From: Aselliscus stoliczkanus
Lineage: Eukaryota; Chordata; Mammalia; Chiroptera; Hipposideridae
Assembly (NCBI GenBank): GCA_033961575.1
Contig: CM066734.1
Location: 81,180,501-81,244,500 of the forward strand
Length of the DNA stretch: 64,000 nt
Reading direction: 5' to 3'
Shown: piece after piece, positions 1-10,789 of the stretch
Layout of the letters: each line of letters opens with the position of its first letter
Position numbering within the stretch: position 1 is the first letter of the stretch
Notes under the pieces: generated by a model
Seen by the model: only the letters and a program-made list of their open reading frames with translations
Database searches by the model: none
Told to the model about the DNA's origin: nothing
Program-made: the position numbers and the translations under genes

Positions 1-1020
1 CCATAAAAATGAAAAAAATAAATCATGAACATAATAAGAGACAAACTAAGCACTATTTTGAAGGAACTAGAAATCATTCTCAGTAGATTTATTACCCTTT
101 CTACATGTTTTTGATATCTAAGCCAATTTAAGTTGTCTTGCATTTTCTTTAGGTTTCCAAGAGTAGTGCATCAGATTCACCAACTAATTAGGCAAAACTG
201 ACTTACAAATGCTTTAATTGTAGAAAATCAAGAACAATAAGTAACTATATTCACTTTACAAATCTTAAAAGAAATGTAACAACAAACAAACAAGTCAAAT
301 TAAAAAAATCCATTGTGGAATAAAGGAAAAATGACCAAAAAACATAGCATTATCTCCTAAAGTTGGGGGAAGAGAGTGGCAGAGCAAGAAAGGAGAAAAA
401 AAAAATTTTTAAATGAATGATGTGGTATATTCCAAAGAGTAAGAAATTAGCAAACCTTTAAAAATATTAAAGGGACTTACAATCAAAAGAGCTGAAGAAA
501 TTTTCAAAGGCTTTTAAATAACTTAGAGAAGATAATACCCTTAAAATACATCTTCAATGAAAAATATGAAGAAAAGGTATTTTTATAGCAACTCTCCATT
601 AATTTAAGATATAAACATATGTCTATATTTATACATATAAAATGAATTAAAAATTAAATTGCACATGGAACTATCATTCACAAAGTGGATTTAAAATTTT
701 ATTAGGTTTAATTAGGGAAATGTAAATTTAAAACTACAATGAAATACCACTGCACACCCACAGCTAAAATTCAAAAGACTAATAATACCACAGGTTTGCA
801 AGGATGTGGGATAACTAGAATTCTCAAACATTGCCAGAAAATATTCAAAATAATACAGTCATTTAGGAAACCAGTTTGGGAGTTTCTCATAAAGTTACCA
901 TAAAACCTAGTAATCCCATGCCTAGAAATAAAAGCTTATGTCCACACAAAGACTTGCATAAGAATATTCATAACAGTTTCAGTCATAATATTTACTCCAT
1001 TTCTGCCACAAGTGAAATAC
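1..1020 (+). mobile_element. Old L1 LINE fragment (ORF2 3' part)
   Basis: About 720-1000 reads like a decayed L1 ORF2 3' region in sense: 'aaactacaatgaaataccactgcacacc', then 'aaaccagtttgggagtttct' and 'cctagtaatcccatgcctag'. These match the usual L1 order of an ACAATGAGATA box followed by the 'AGCAATCCCA' box. The part before 700 is AT-rich and only loosely L1-like. No open frame survives. Probably the left half of an element continuing near 3768, split by later insertions. Confidence 0.6.
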
Positions 1021-1021
1021 A

Positions 1022-2232
1022 ATTCCGACACTAAATATCCATAGTTAGAATCAGACTCCACAGGTTTAAGGGGTTAGCCCCAAGACTGCCTTCATTTTAG
1101 CTGCAAGTCTTGGGGCTGTCCACACTTATTGAAACAGGGCCCGGTTGGGACTCCCATAGCAGAGGTCTCCCAGCATCCCCGGCCTCACCTCTCCTTGACC
1201 TACGTTTCGTTTAACAATAGATCATCGCCCTGGAGCTGAAGCTCAGCTTGAACTCAGAATGTCTCCTGTCCTGCCCAGTTCCCTGTGTTAGAAAAATACC
1301 CTGAAATTTATGATTAATATCCTTAGGCTTATTGATCACAATCTCAGTGGTCTAGCATTCTTTCCAGGCTACTCCCACCACTATTCCTGCACTGCTGATG
1401 CAACTGTTGTCAGAGGGCAGGCTTCAGCAGACCCCTGGAAGCTTCATGTAGCCTTTAGAGGACCACCCAGATTTTCCCTTAACTACCCCAAGCCAGTCTG
1501 AGAATTTTAAGGCAGTTTTTCAAGGTTTTAACCTGCTGCCTTCTCAGACCACAGGTGCTCTGACAATAAATGCTTATTTTCAATAGCAAAATTCCTGTGT
1601 CGGTACATTCGCTGATTGTCACAGGCAGCATGAGCCCTGGACTCAGTTGCTCTCCGGTTTCATTATGACAGGCTTACTATAAATTCAGAGGTTCCTATGA
1701 ACCCCTCAGGTGCTCTAATTCATGAGAATTCACAGAATTCATGGCAAGTGCTTCACTTATGAGTATAGTTTTATGATAAAGGATACAATTCAGGAATATT
1801 TAAACATAAGGGATACATATGGCAAGGTCTGGCAGTGTCCTGGACAGGGAGCTTCCATACCTTTTTCCTGTGGAGTTTGGGAACATCACCCTCCTGGCAC
1901 ATCAGTGTGTTCACCAACCCAGAAGTTACACCAAATCTCAGTTTCCAGATTTTTTATAAAGGTTTTATGTTGTCATGAGTCACTAAATACTGACAATGTG
2001 ATTAAACTCAACCTCCAGCTCTACTTCTGTCCTTGAAGGTGGAGGGCTGAAAGTTCCAACTCTGTAATCATGTGCTAGCCCTTTTTGGTGACCAGCACCA
2101 TCCTGATGCTATCTTGGGCACTGTCCCCCAATATAAGTCACCTCATTAACATAACGAAGACACTCCTATCCACAAAAAATGCCATAATTTTTCAATCTCT
2201 GTACCAGGAATTTGGGACAAAGACCACATACT
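1022..2232. mobile_element. Probable endogenous retrovirus LTR block (ERV1-like, decayed)
   Basis: This 1.2-kb block is more GC-balanced than its surroundings and lies between the old L1 and the mariner. The right half (about 1680-2230: 'cagaggttcctatgaacccctcaggtgctctaattcatgag' through 'gggacaaagaccaca') resembles a known mammalian ERV LTR type; the exact family cannot be named from memory. The left half has an AATAAA at about 1564 followed by a T-rich stretch, as in an LTR R region, so two LTR pieces may be fused. No gag, pol or env homology was seen. Short open frames at 1310-1501 and 1722-2036 have no recognisable content. Confidence 0.45.
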
Positions 2233-3758
2233 AGGTCTGACAATTAAGTTCGTGAACATGTTGCAATGATGTTGCTAACCTTTTTTTATATCAGAGGGAT
2301 TATTCGTGATAAATTTGTACCACTGCACAGTTAACCAAGCTTCCTATTTGGAAGTGCTGAAAATGCTACATGAAAAAGTTAGACGACCTGAACTTTTCAC
2401 CAATAACTCATGGATTTTTTTTTAAATTTATTTATTTATTTTTAATTAGTTTCAGGTGTACAACACAGTGCAATAGTTATACATTTTACCCCTCAAAGTG
2501 ACATCCCCCCACCCCCAATTCGCCACCCAACTCCTCCCCCCCATATCACGTATATCTATTACTCTTCCTCTGACTCTCTTCCACAGTATAATCCACATCC
2601 CGTGACTATCTATATATATTCAATTACAGTTGGTATACAACCTCCGCTTCAGGTATACAGTGCAGTGATCAAACCTCTACTCCATCCATGAAATGGTCTC
2701 CCTAACAAGACCTATGACCATCTGACACCCCACAAAATATTTACAACATTATTAATTATATTCCCCAAACTGTCTTTCATATCCCAGTGACAATATTGTA
2801 GTTGCCTATTTTTGCTGTCTAATCCCTTCCCCTTCTCCCTCATCCCCATCCCCCTCCCAATTAGCAACCCTGATTTTTCCTCTATATCTATGAGACAGTT
2901 TCTGTTTACTTTGCTCATTCATACAGTTTTTCAGATTCCACATATGAGTGAGATCATATGGTATTTGTCTTTCTCTGACTGACTTATTTCACTTAACATA
3001 ATAGTCTCTAGGTCCATCCATATCATTGCAAATGGTACGATTTCATTCTTCTTTATAGTGGAGTAATACTCCATTGTATAAATATACCACAGTTTCTTAA
3101 TCCAGTCATCTACCCATGGGCATTTTGGTTGTTTCCAAGTCTTAGCTATTGTAAATAGTGCTGCTATGAACATAGGGGTGCATAAATTTTTTGAATAAGT
3201 GTCTTGGGTTTTTCAGGATAAATACCTAGGAGTGGAATTGCTGATTCAAAAGGCAGCTCCATTTCCAGTTTTTTGAGATACCTCCATACTGACTTCCATA
3301 GTGGCTGCACCAATCTGCAATCCCACCAACAGTGCAGCAGGGTCCCCTTTTCCCCACAGCCCCACCAGCACTTGTTGTTTGTTGATTTATTAACTGATGG
3401 ATCTTGCATCAGTGCACCAGCTCACATGGCACTGTCTGTGAGGGAGTTTTTAGCCAGTAAACAAGTAACTGTATTGGAACACCCTCCATACTCACCTGAT
3501 CTGGCCCCCAATGACTTTTCTTTACCTAAAGATAAAAGAAATATTTAAAGGAAGACATTTTGATGACATTCAGGACATCAAGAATAATATGATGACAGCT
3601 CTGATGGCCATTCTAGAAAAAGAATTCCAAAATTGCTTGGAAGAGTGGACGAGGAACTGACATCAGTGCAGCTTCCTAAGGGGAGTACCTCAGCAAGGCG
3701 GTATGTAGCCTTTCTCTAGGATGAATTTTCTAAGTTCTCGAACTTAATTGTCAGACCT
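2233..3758 (+). mobile_element. mariner transposon copy, split by an L1
   Basis: The ends are inverted repeats: GGTCTGACAATTAAGTTC at 2234 and its complement ending at 3757. Without the L1 at 2416-3390 the element is about 540 bp, so it is a non-autonomous form that keeps mainly the C-terminal half of a mariner transposase. Visible peptides in the right part are [12 protein letters not shown] and [14 protein letters not shown]; the second is the classic mariner motif containing the third catalytic Asp. Continuation to 'RHFDDIQDI' needs a frame change near 3525. It cannot encode a working transposase. Confidence 0.88.
2416..3390 (-). mobile_element. 5'-truncated L1 inserted in the mariner
   Basis: On the minus strand this encodes the C-terminus of L1 ORF2 in two frames: [15 protein letters not shown] at about 3330-3370, then IAKTWKQPKCPWVDDW, YTMEYYSTIKKNEI and QSEKDKYHMISLICGI down to 2931. 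A 3' UTR and an A-tail follow (T-run at about 2415-2450 on the + strand). Flanking direct repeats taactcatggat (2404-2415) and taactgatggat (3391-3402) match at 11 of 12 bases, as expected from target-primed insertion. A frameshift between the two blocks and the 5' truncation make it inactive. Confidence 0.93.
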
Positions 3759-3767
3759 CATATATTC

Positions 3768-4560
3768 TCCATTATACCACAATACCTAAAACCTGAAAAC
3801 AACCCAATGTCTATCAATCAGGAAGTGGATAAATAAATTGTGATATACCCACATGGCAATAAAAAAGAAACAAATTATTAATAAATGTAACAGTAGGATG
3901 AACTTAAAAACATTTTGGTTAATGAAGAAAGGCAGACACACAATTATATATTCTGATTCATTTATATGAAACTCTAGAAAACAATACGTAACTACTTTTA
4001 CTTTGCAATATTAAAGAGAAATGTAAAAATAAACAAAAGACAATTCCCATTGTGGGAAGTAGAATGAAAAATAGTATAGCTGCTTTGGAAAACAGTTTGG
4101 TGGTTTCTTATAAAGATACCATAAAACCCAGTAATCCATAAGTGTTCATCAATGGATGAATGCATAAAGAGGGTGTGGCATATATATATATATATTTCAG
4201 CCAGAAAAAAGAAAGAAATTCTGCAATTACCAGAGGCAGGGGGGAGGGGGGAGAAGGGGAATTGAATTGGATGAAAATGATCAAAAGGTACAAACTTCCA
4301 GTTACAAGATACATAGGTACTAGGGCCAGCCGAGTGACTCAGTTAGTTAAGAGCTCGCTCAAAGTGCGAGCTGAGCTCTGAGCAACAGCAGTTCGATGCC
4401 CAACCAGAGCTGAGCTGCCACTGAGCTGCCAACAGGTGGCAGAATGGCTCAGCTGAAAAAAAAAAAACCAAGATACATAAGTACTAGGAATATAATATAC
4501 AACATGATGATGATAGTTAACACTGTTGCACAGTATATATGAAAATGGAAAAAAAAATTT
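3768..4560 (+). mobile_element. Old L1 LINE, 3' region
   Basis: Sense L1 text includes 'aaacctgaaaacaacccaatgtctatcaat' (3790s) and the 3' UTR phrase 'ttaccagaggcagggg' (about 4228), then 'caaacttccagttacaagat' and 'aacatgatgatgatagttaac'. It is interrupted by a SINE at 4323-4469, whose target repeats restore the L1 text when the SINE is removed. It is likely the right half of the L1 at 1-1020. Confidence 0.7.
4323..4469 (+). mobile_element. tRNA-derived SINE (subfamily B)
   Basis: A head resembling a tRNA, GGGCCAGCCGAGTGACTCAG, is followed by a body rich in GAGCTGAGCTGC words and a 12-base A tail. Direct repeats aagatacataggtactag (4306-4323) and aagatacataagtactag (4470-4487) differ at one base, which defines the insertion exactly. 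The same subfamily recurs at 48683. Confidence 0.93.
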
Positions 4561-4660
4561 TTTAAATCTTTGATAATAATGAAGTTTGTTTTGTTTTTAA
4601 TTATTTTGTTATTGTTTACTGATATAAAATCTGTTTGGAGCAAGTGAAAAAGCACTTTAT

Positions 4661-5329
4661 TATTACTGACCATTTTTATTCAGCCCAACAATCAGACATC
4701 TCAAGAGAACATAAAAAGAAATCTTTGGTCTACTCATATTTAAATGTTATTAAGGTGATAATGATGAAAGATGCTAATTGTCCCCAATAATAAGAGCCCT
4801 GAAACACTCTTTGTTCAGTTTCAAGTTCCTCATTACTAGATATTTGCAGACTTCTATAAAAAGCAGTCAGAAGGGCTAAAGGCTAAAGTGATTCATTCAT
4901 ACGAAAAGGTCAAAAGAACACCAAGAAAGGCACAAAATTAATTCTCATTAATCTGGTCTCAGATTATTCAAAATCAGGGCTTTGTGGAAGTCATGGAAAA
5001 CCTGCACTTTGACAGTCTAGGCATGAATGATTTTGCATTAAATGATGATCAAGGGTTACTGAATATGGCTAAGATGGATAATTGTTAAAAGGCAAGACAG
5101 TCCATTCTGAATAATTTTGGGACAGAATAATAAATTGTGGCTTAGTGTGTTTATTCCTCAGTTATGTATGTACCAAAAAAAAAAAAACCAAAACCCTTAT
5201 ATTTTATTCACTTCAGTCAGGGATAATCTGATGTCTAGAAAACTGGTTAATGCTAAACTAAGCACATGCAAAATTGGCTAATGTATAAAACAAGATGGCA
5301 ATGTTTACATTTACAATAAGATTTTAAAA
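4661..5329. other. Unassigned stretch
   Basis: AT-rich sequence with a short A-run at about 5166-5178 and a TA/TG-rich patch from 5340. No coding potential, RNA gene or recognisable repeat was found. Confidence 0.5.
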
Positions 5330-5933
5330 ATAATTGAAATATATCTGAGATATATGTGTGTATAGATATTAACACCTTATCACATATATATAATATCCAA
5401 AATTCATAAATAACTAATACAACTTAATACCTAAAAATCAAATAATACAATTTAAAAAATGAGTAAAGGACCTGAATAGATAATTCTTCAAAGACAAGCA
5501 AGTGGCTAATAGGTATATGAAAAAGTTTTCAGTCACTAATCATCAGAGATATGCAAATTAAAATCACAATGAGCTATAAACTCAAACCTGTTAGGATGAT
5601 TATTATCTAAAAAACAAAGATTAGCAAGTGTTGGTGAGAATCTGGAGAAAAGAGAACCCTTGTGCACTGTTAGTGGGAGTGTACATTGATGCAGCCACTA
5701 TGGAAAATAAAATGCAGTTTCCTTAAAAAATTAAAAATAGAACTACCATTTGATCTAGCAATCCCACTTTTGGGTATATATCCTGAATTGAAATCAGGAT
5801 CTCAAATAAATATCTGCACTCCCATGTTCATTGAAGCATTATTTATATTATTATAGCAAACACCTTGAAAAAAAACAACCTAAATGTACATTAATGAACA
5901 CGTGATAATGTGGTATATACATACAACAAAATA

Positions 5934-6143
5934 CAGAGGGCACCCAAAAAAGTATACATATTTCAAGAAAGGAAAAACTGTATTAAAATTGTAATACAAT
6001 GAATGACACTAGCATTCATTTGATTAACGACTTCTTTTGAACAAACATTGTACTACACGTTGCTACTGTAATTCAATTCAGCTTTGAAAAGTAATACATA
6101 GATAACATCTCTTAAAATGTGTACATTTTTTTGGCACCCCTGG
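5934..6143. mobile_element. mariner/Tc1-type MITE, about 210 bp
   Basis: Imperfect terminal inverted repeats: CAGAGGGCACCCAAAAAAG at the left and the complement of CCAGGGGTGCCAAAAAAAT at the right. It lies between two TA dinucleotides (5932-5933 and 6144-6145) that collapse to one TA in the interrupted L1 ('aaaata|ctattcaacc'). The interior has no open frame, so it was mobilised by another element's transposase. Confidence 0.85.
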
Positions 6144-6429
6144 TACTATTCAACCTAAAAGAGAAGGAAACCCTGCCATTTACAACAACTTGCATGGACC
6201 TAGTGGACATTATGCTAAGTGAAATAAGTCAGACACAGAAAGACAAACACTGTATGATCTCATTTACTTGTGGAACCTAAAATAGTCAAACAGATGGAAG
6301 CTGAGTGAAATAGTGATTGCCAGTGGCTAGGAGAAGGAGGGGAGGTGTTGATCAAAGGATACAAAGTTATAGATATGCAAAATAAATAAGTTCTGGCCTT
6401 CTATTGGACAACATATGGCCTATGAATAA

Positions 6430-7016
6430 TGTTAAACAGAAAACCACAGGCCCAAAATGGTGTAACTTGTGTTAAAGCTTATGATACTAAACTTAGATTT
6501 AACACCTGACCTAAATGCTGTTTCAACCTCTCCCAGAAATACAATCTTAATCAGCCAGTCTGGAATTTGCTGATCAATATTAATGACGTAATCTGTCACA
6601 TGGACTCTTTCCTTCTCTCATGCCCACATGGAAAGAAGAGGCAATCTGCATGATAAAAACACTTGCCATTCCCTTCACCCCAAAATAAGATGTTTTAGTC
6701 TTAAAACTAATCCTTTCTTTTCTTTTGTTAATAGCTCCCTTGGTCCACCCTTCTTCCTATAAAAATCTTCCATTTTGGGGCTGGCCAAGTGGCGCGGTGG
6801 TTAAGCGCTGGCTTGGGGATGCCAGCTGCCCCGGTTCGGGTCCCACATATGAGGGCCATGACACTGCCCTCAAAAACAAAAAACCTTCCATTTTGTACAA
6901 CTTCTCAGCTCACCCTGCTAGTTGCTACAATAGATGGGATGCTGCCAGACTGGTGAATCACTTAATAAAGCCAATTAGATCTTTGAATTTACTCAGTTGA
7001 ATTTTGTTTTTTAACA
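6430..7016 (+). mobile_element. Solo LTR, ERVL-like, with nested SINE
   Basis: Begins TGTTAAAC and ends TTTTAACA, a TG...CA pair with short inverted ends. It has a TATA-like cctataaaaa at 6757-6766 and an AATAAA signal at about 6964, about 50 bp before the 3' end. Subtracting the SINE at 6778-6884, the LTR is about 470 bp, a normal length for an ERVL-type LTR. No internal retroviral sequence adjoins, so it is solo. The clean target duplication expected of an LTR is not obvious. Confidence 0.75.
6778..6884 (+). mobile_element. tRNA-derived SINE (subfamily A, short form)
   Basis: Head GGGCTGGCCAAGTGGCGCGG with a B-box-like GGTTCGGGTCC, ending in 'actgccctc' and a short A-rich tail. Perfect 11-bp direct repeats cttccattttg (6767-6777 and 6885-6895) bound it. 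It sits just after the TATA-like box of the LTR. Confidence 0.95.
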
Positions 7017-7608
7017 TTAATAATACTGTGTTATGTAATTAAAATGTTGCTAAGAGGGTAGCTCTTATGTCTGTGCTCTTACCACAAACAGAAACAGAAA
7101 AACAAAGGAAGTGGGAGGAAACTTTGGAGGTGATGGATAAGTTCATGGCACTGATAATGATGGTGGTTTCATGAATGTATAGTTATCTCTAAACACATCA
7201 AGTTGTATACACTCAATGTATGTCAATCATATTTCAAGAAAGTTAAAACAAAGTAAAGTAATAATAAAATTAGATTTATAATCAGATGACTGCTTAGTGA
7301 AAATATAGTTAGAACAAAGGTAAGATTATTTCATTAAAGGATAATCTGACACAAATTTTAAAGAGACAGGTAACAATTAATTCCAGCCATTAGACATTGA
7401 TTCTTGTTAGCTTTAATGAAGGTCACTTTCTCCGCTTGGCCTTAGATATCGAGAAGTATAGTTGACTTGCAGGTCATACCATCATGTATTCAAATTACAC
7501 ATTGAGCAATAGTATCCTTTTAGCAGTATAGTATTCCTTCTTGAAGCATCATCTACAATGATTTGGTGGTATGATACATTGTTTTCTACTATGTGGCTAA
7601 GTACATGA

Positions 7609-7682
7609 GATTTTAAAGTAGTGATTACTGAATTTCTAAGAATTTGATTTTAAAGTAGTGATTACTGAATTTCTAAGAAGAT
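7609..7682 (+). repeat. Tandem duplication, 2 x 37 bp
   Basis: The unit gattttaaagtagtgattac... occurs at 7609-7645 and again at 7646-7682 with essentially no differences. The near identity indicates a recent local duplication. Not part of a recognised element. Confidence 0.9.
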
Positions 7683-7759
7683 GTAATAAGAATCGATATA
7701 TTTTGGTTTTTATGAAACAATATCTCTATTTTATTTTCATGTTAAGTAATCAAGTAATT

Positions 7760-7865
7760 TGTTCTTTCAACACTACTACGTGTCAAGCACTGTGCTAGGC
7801 ACTGGAGAGGCCTCGCCTTCACAGAGCATTCTGTACCTAACAATGGTTATAGCAGTATCTCTAAG
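7760..7865 (-). mobile_element. L2 LINE 3' end relic
   Basis: 'tacgtgtcaagcactgtgctaggcactgg' is the antisense of the common L2 3' end. Short and diverged. Confidence 0.55.
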
Positions 7866-10789
7866 AGATTCATCTAATTAGTGAATTTCTCTGAATGACT
7901 GGTATAGCTCATGTGGTTAGTCAACACACGCAAGACTCATAAGGTCAATGAGAGCCCCCAAGGAAATAAGAATTGTATAATGTGATTTAATAGGTGGGTG
8001 TTTAAAGAACATGTAAATTAATTGTCCACTTGATTATTTTCTTGCAAGGAGATTGTGCATGGCCAGTAGCAGAAAGTTATTTGAAATGAATATTAGCTGT
8101 TCTTCACCATGGCTTTGAGCCCAAACATTTTGATGAGAATACTACTATGAAATTATAATAAAAGCCAATAGGGAAATAAAAATTTACATTTAATTTCTAC
8201 TTTACAATTCTCTCAAATGTATCTCATACCAAAAACACATCACAAATATAGCCCTAATGATTTTTAAAAGGGAAGAGAAAGAAGGTAGCAAAAAATTAAA
8301 TAAAGCTAAAAATAAAATAATAGAAGAGACAAGAAAAGGCTAACATGATTATAAGTAGGTACGATACGAAAACCTGATTTCAATTCACTTTCACCAACAT
8401 CTACTGAGATCTCCTAGGTACAAGACACTGTGCCAGGTTGGAAGGAAATGCTAGGATACAAAAGAAATAGCTGTGCTCCACAGCGTTGCACTATTTAGTA
8501 GGGATTTATTTTCTTCTCGTTCTAATTTATCTAACTCAGGATACATAAAAAGCATCTGATTCTAAATGAGTAACCGGCCCTCCCTGCATATTACTGGGTT
8601 ATTTGAGAGTTAATGAGAGGTTTAAGAGGAGAAATTAAAACATTCACAAGAGTCCTCTTTTGGTCAGACTCTCTCACACAGTGAGTGAGCTTTTCTGTTA
8701 CATTTTCATGGCAATATCTTTCTGGGTCGTTTGTGAGTTTGTCTCATCAGTAAGAAGAATCTCGTTGGGCCACCCACCAGGCACGCACATGCTAATCACT
8801 GTTAATTGCCTACAATTGAGATCAGCAAACTGTTCACTGAGTACTGCGATGGGTACTTAACTTACTGGCACTGAAGTTTCCTGTGTGCCCATTTCCACTA
8901 ATGGATCATTTGTCCTGGAAATTGGAAGTCCCAGCATCAATCACATAAACCAGACTCAGTAGGAAGAAGTGTTTACCTTCTTCTTCACCTCCAGAAAGAG
9001 GACAATATGGACAGGCTAGGTGATTACATCTGGCCAGAAAGCGGGCAGCCTTTGTGAGGAGCCAAAGTCCTTCACTCCACCAGTAGAGCTCAAGAAAAAA
9101 ACTACTCCCAGAGCAGCAAAACATTCTGAATCAGAGGATGATAAGAGGCAGAATCTCTCACTGCCATCCTTTTGTTTACAGACTCCTTGTCACCATGCCA
9201 CAGCACTACAGGAAAAGTCAAAGGGTGCCTCCAGAGGTTACTAAAGTGGCAGGACTTCTTCCTAACTGCCTCAAAAGCTGCTCCCTTTTAAGAGGTTATT
9301 ATCATTGTAAACATGGAGACGAAAGGTCATGGTGATCAGAGACTAACGTATGATAGCATATGGTGCTGATGCAGAAGAAATGAAGAAACAATGCCTTCCA
9401 TCACAATCTTTGTGCCTATATATCTTCCTCCAGTGGTCAGAGGTGGTATAATTGCACCTATATTTGATGTGACTTACAGTCATGGAATATATCTCTAATA
9501 CAGACACCCTTTAAAGAGGGGAATTTCCCTGGAGTTTGTTAGATCTCCTGTATACAGTGAACAGTATAACCTTATCCCGTATAATCCCCAGCCACCCTAC
9601 CTTCACCTCCCATGACTACTATTTATCATTTAAGCTTCTTGTTTCAGGATATTAAAGAAAAAAATATTCTGACCCTTGTCTAAACAGTAAGGAAGGCTTT
9701 TTTTCAAGACTATGTATTTGTGATAGGTGTCGAGATACAACAGGGGAGAGAGACTGGGCTCGACTTCAAATACAGCAAAGTCAGCTGGGGATTTAGAGCC
9801 ACTGAGCAGAAAGAGGGCTGTTAGTGGAGAAATCAAGGGTAAGACAATCATTGTTCAATTGATTTAATAGTATTCCTGATGGAGCCAAGAATGATCAGAC
9901 CAGGGTGATCAAATATCAGAGTGGGAGGATGCTAGTTAAACTGACTCAACAGGATTCTTACTAAAACTGGACTCAGCAAACTGAAGAGAGGGCCTAAGCC
10001 AGGGCCTAGTCAAAAAGAGGGCTTGGAGGGTCCTGTCTAAAGTTTGGTCAAGGAGAGAGTATTTGTCAAGGGGAAGCAGTGACCCTTATAATAGATCACA
10101 CTATATTTAGAGATAACAAAATTTAATATCAAAGTCCTTAGAAATAACTTCCTTACTGGAGTTTTTTAAATCAACAAGCAGCTAGAAGGAAAAGAAGCTC
10201 CACTCAAATCAGCTTGAGATTGGGTTTACAAAACTAGATTATTTTTATGTTATAATTTTAAATATTTCTTCACTCTTCTCTCCCTAAGTCCCTCCTTTGA
10301 TCTGTGCAGGGATTTCTCTTTCCCTCCAACTCTTGTAACTATGCCCTCCATAATCCAGCCAATCCCCTATTCCTACTGGTAGTTTCCATGATCTTCATAA
10401 ATGTCTTTTAACACCTAAACACTTCCATCAGCAACCATTGACCCAATCATTTAGGTTTGATTTCATATCTTTTTTTTTTAAGTTTCTGTGTCCAGTCCTG
10501 TTATTGTAAACTGAGTCTGAAATTTTAATATCCTTTCTTGAATGTTGTTCCTTGTTTTTGTTCCAGCTAATCTGAATGTTTTCTCAACTCTCAAGAACTA
10601 TGAGTACCCTTGCATGGTTACAGGCAAGGTTAGAGAGAAGAAACAAGACTCCTTTAAAAAATGAAGGGCTAGAATCTACAAATTCTTATAGAAAGTAAGC
10701 CCCATAAGTGTCTTTACATTTTTTTCTTCAGGCCCCATATTTAGAAGTTATCAATTGGTGGCATGTTATTCTCAGTAATCAATGTTTAT
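7866..10789. other. Mostly unassigned; short L2-like relic at 8390-8500
   Basis: An L2-like phrase 'caagacactgtgccagg' lies near 8420. The rest, including short open frames at 8660-8860, 9020-9335 and 9630-9851, shows no recognisable protein, no codon bias and no repeat I can name. Confidence 0.4.

Larger units (their letters stand above)
5330..7255 (+). mobile_element. L1 (L1MA-like) with nested insertions
   Basis: Sense L1 ORF2 3' end: 'aatcatcagagatatgcaaattaaaatcac' (5538), 'gttggtgagaatctggagaaaag' and 'atgctaagtgaaataagtcagac' (6211). The 3' UTR runs to about 7255. The text is cut by a mariner MITE (5934-6143) and an LTR (6430-7016), and the L1 resumes after both ('ttaataatactgtgttatgtaatt' at 7017). 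The frame is broken many times. Confidence 0.88.

Noticed and set aside
2931..3409. Possible reverse transcriptase gene
   Set aside because: Only the C-terminal part of L1 ORF2, 5'-truncated and frameshifted.
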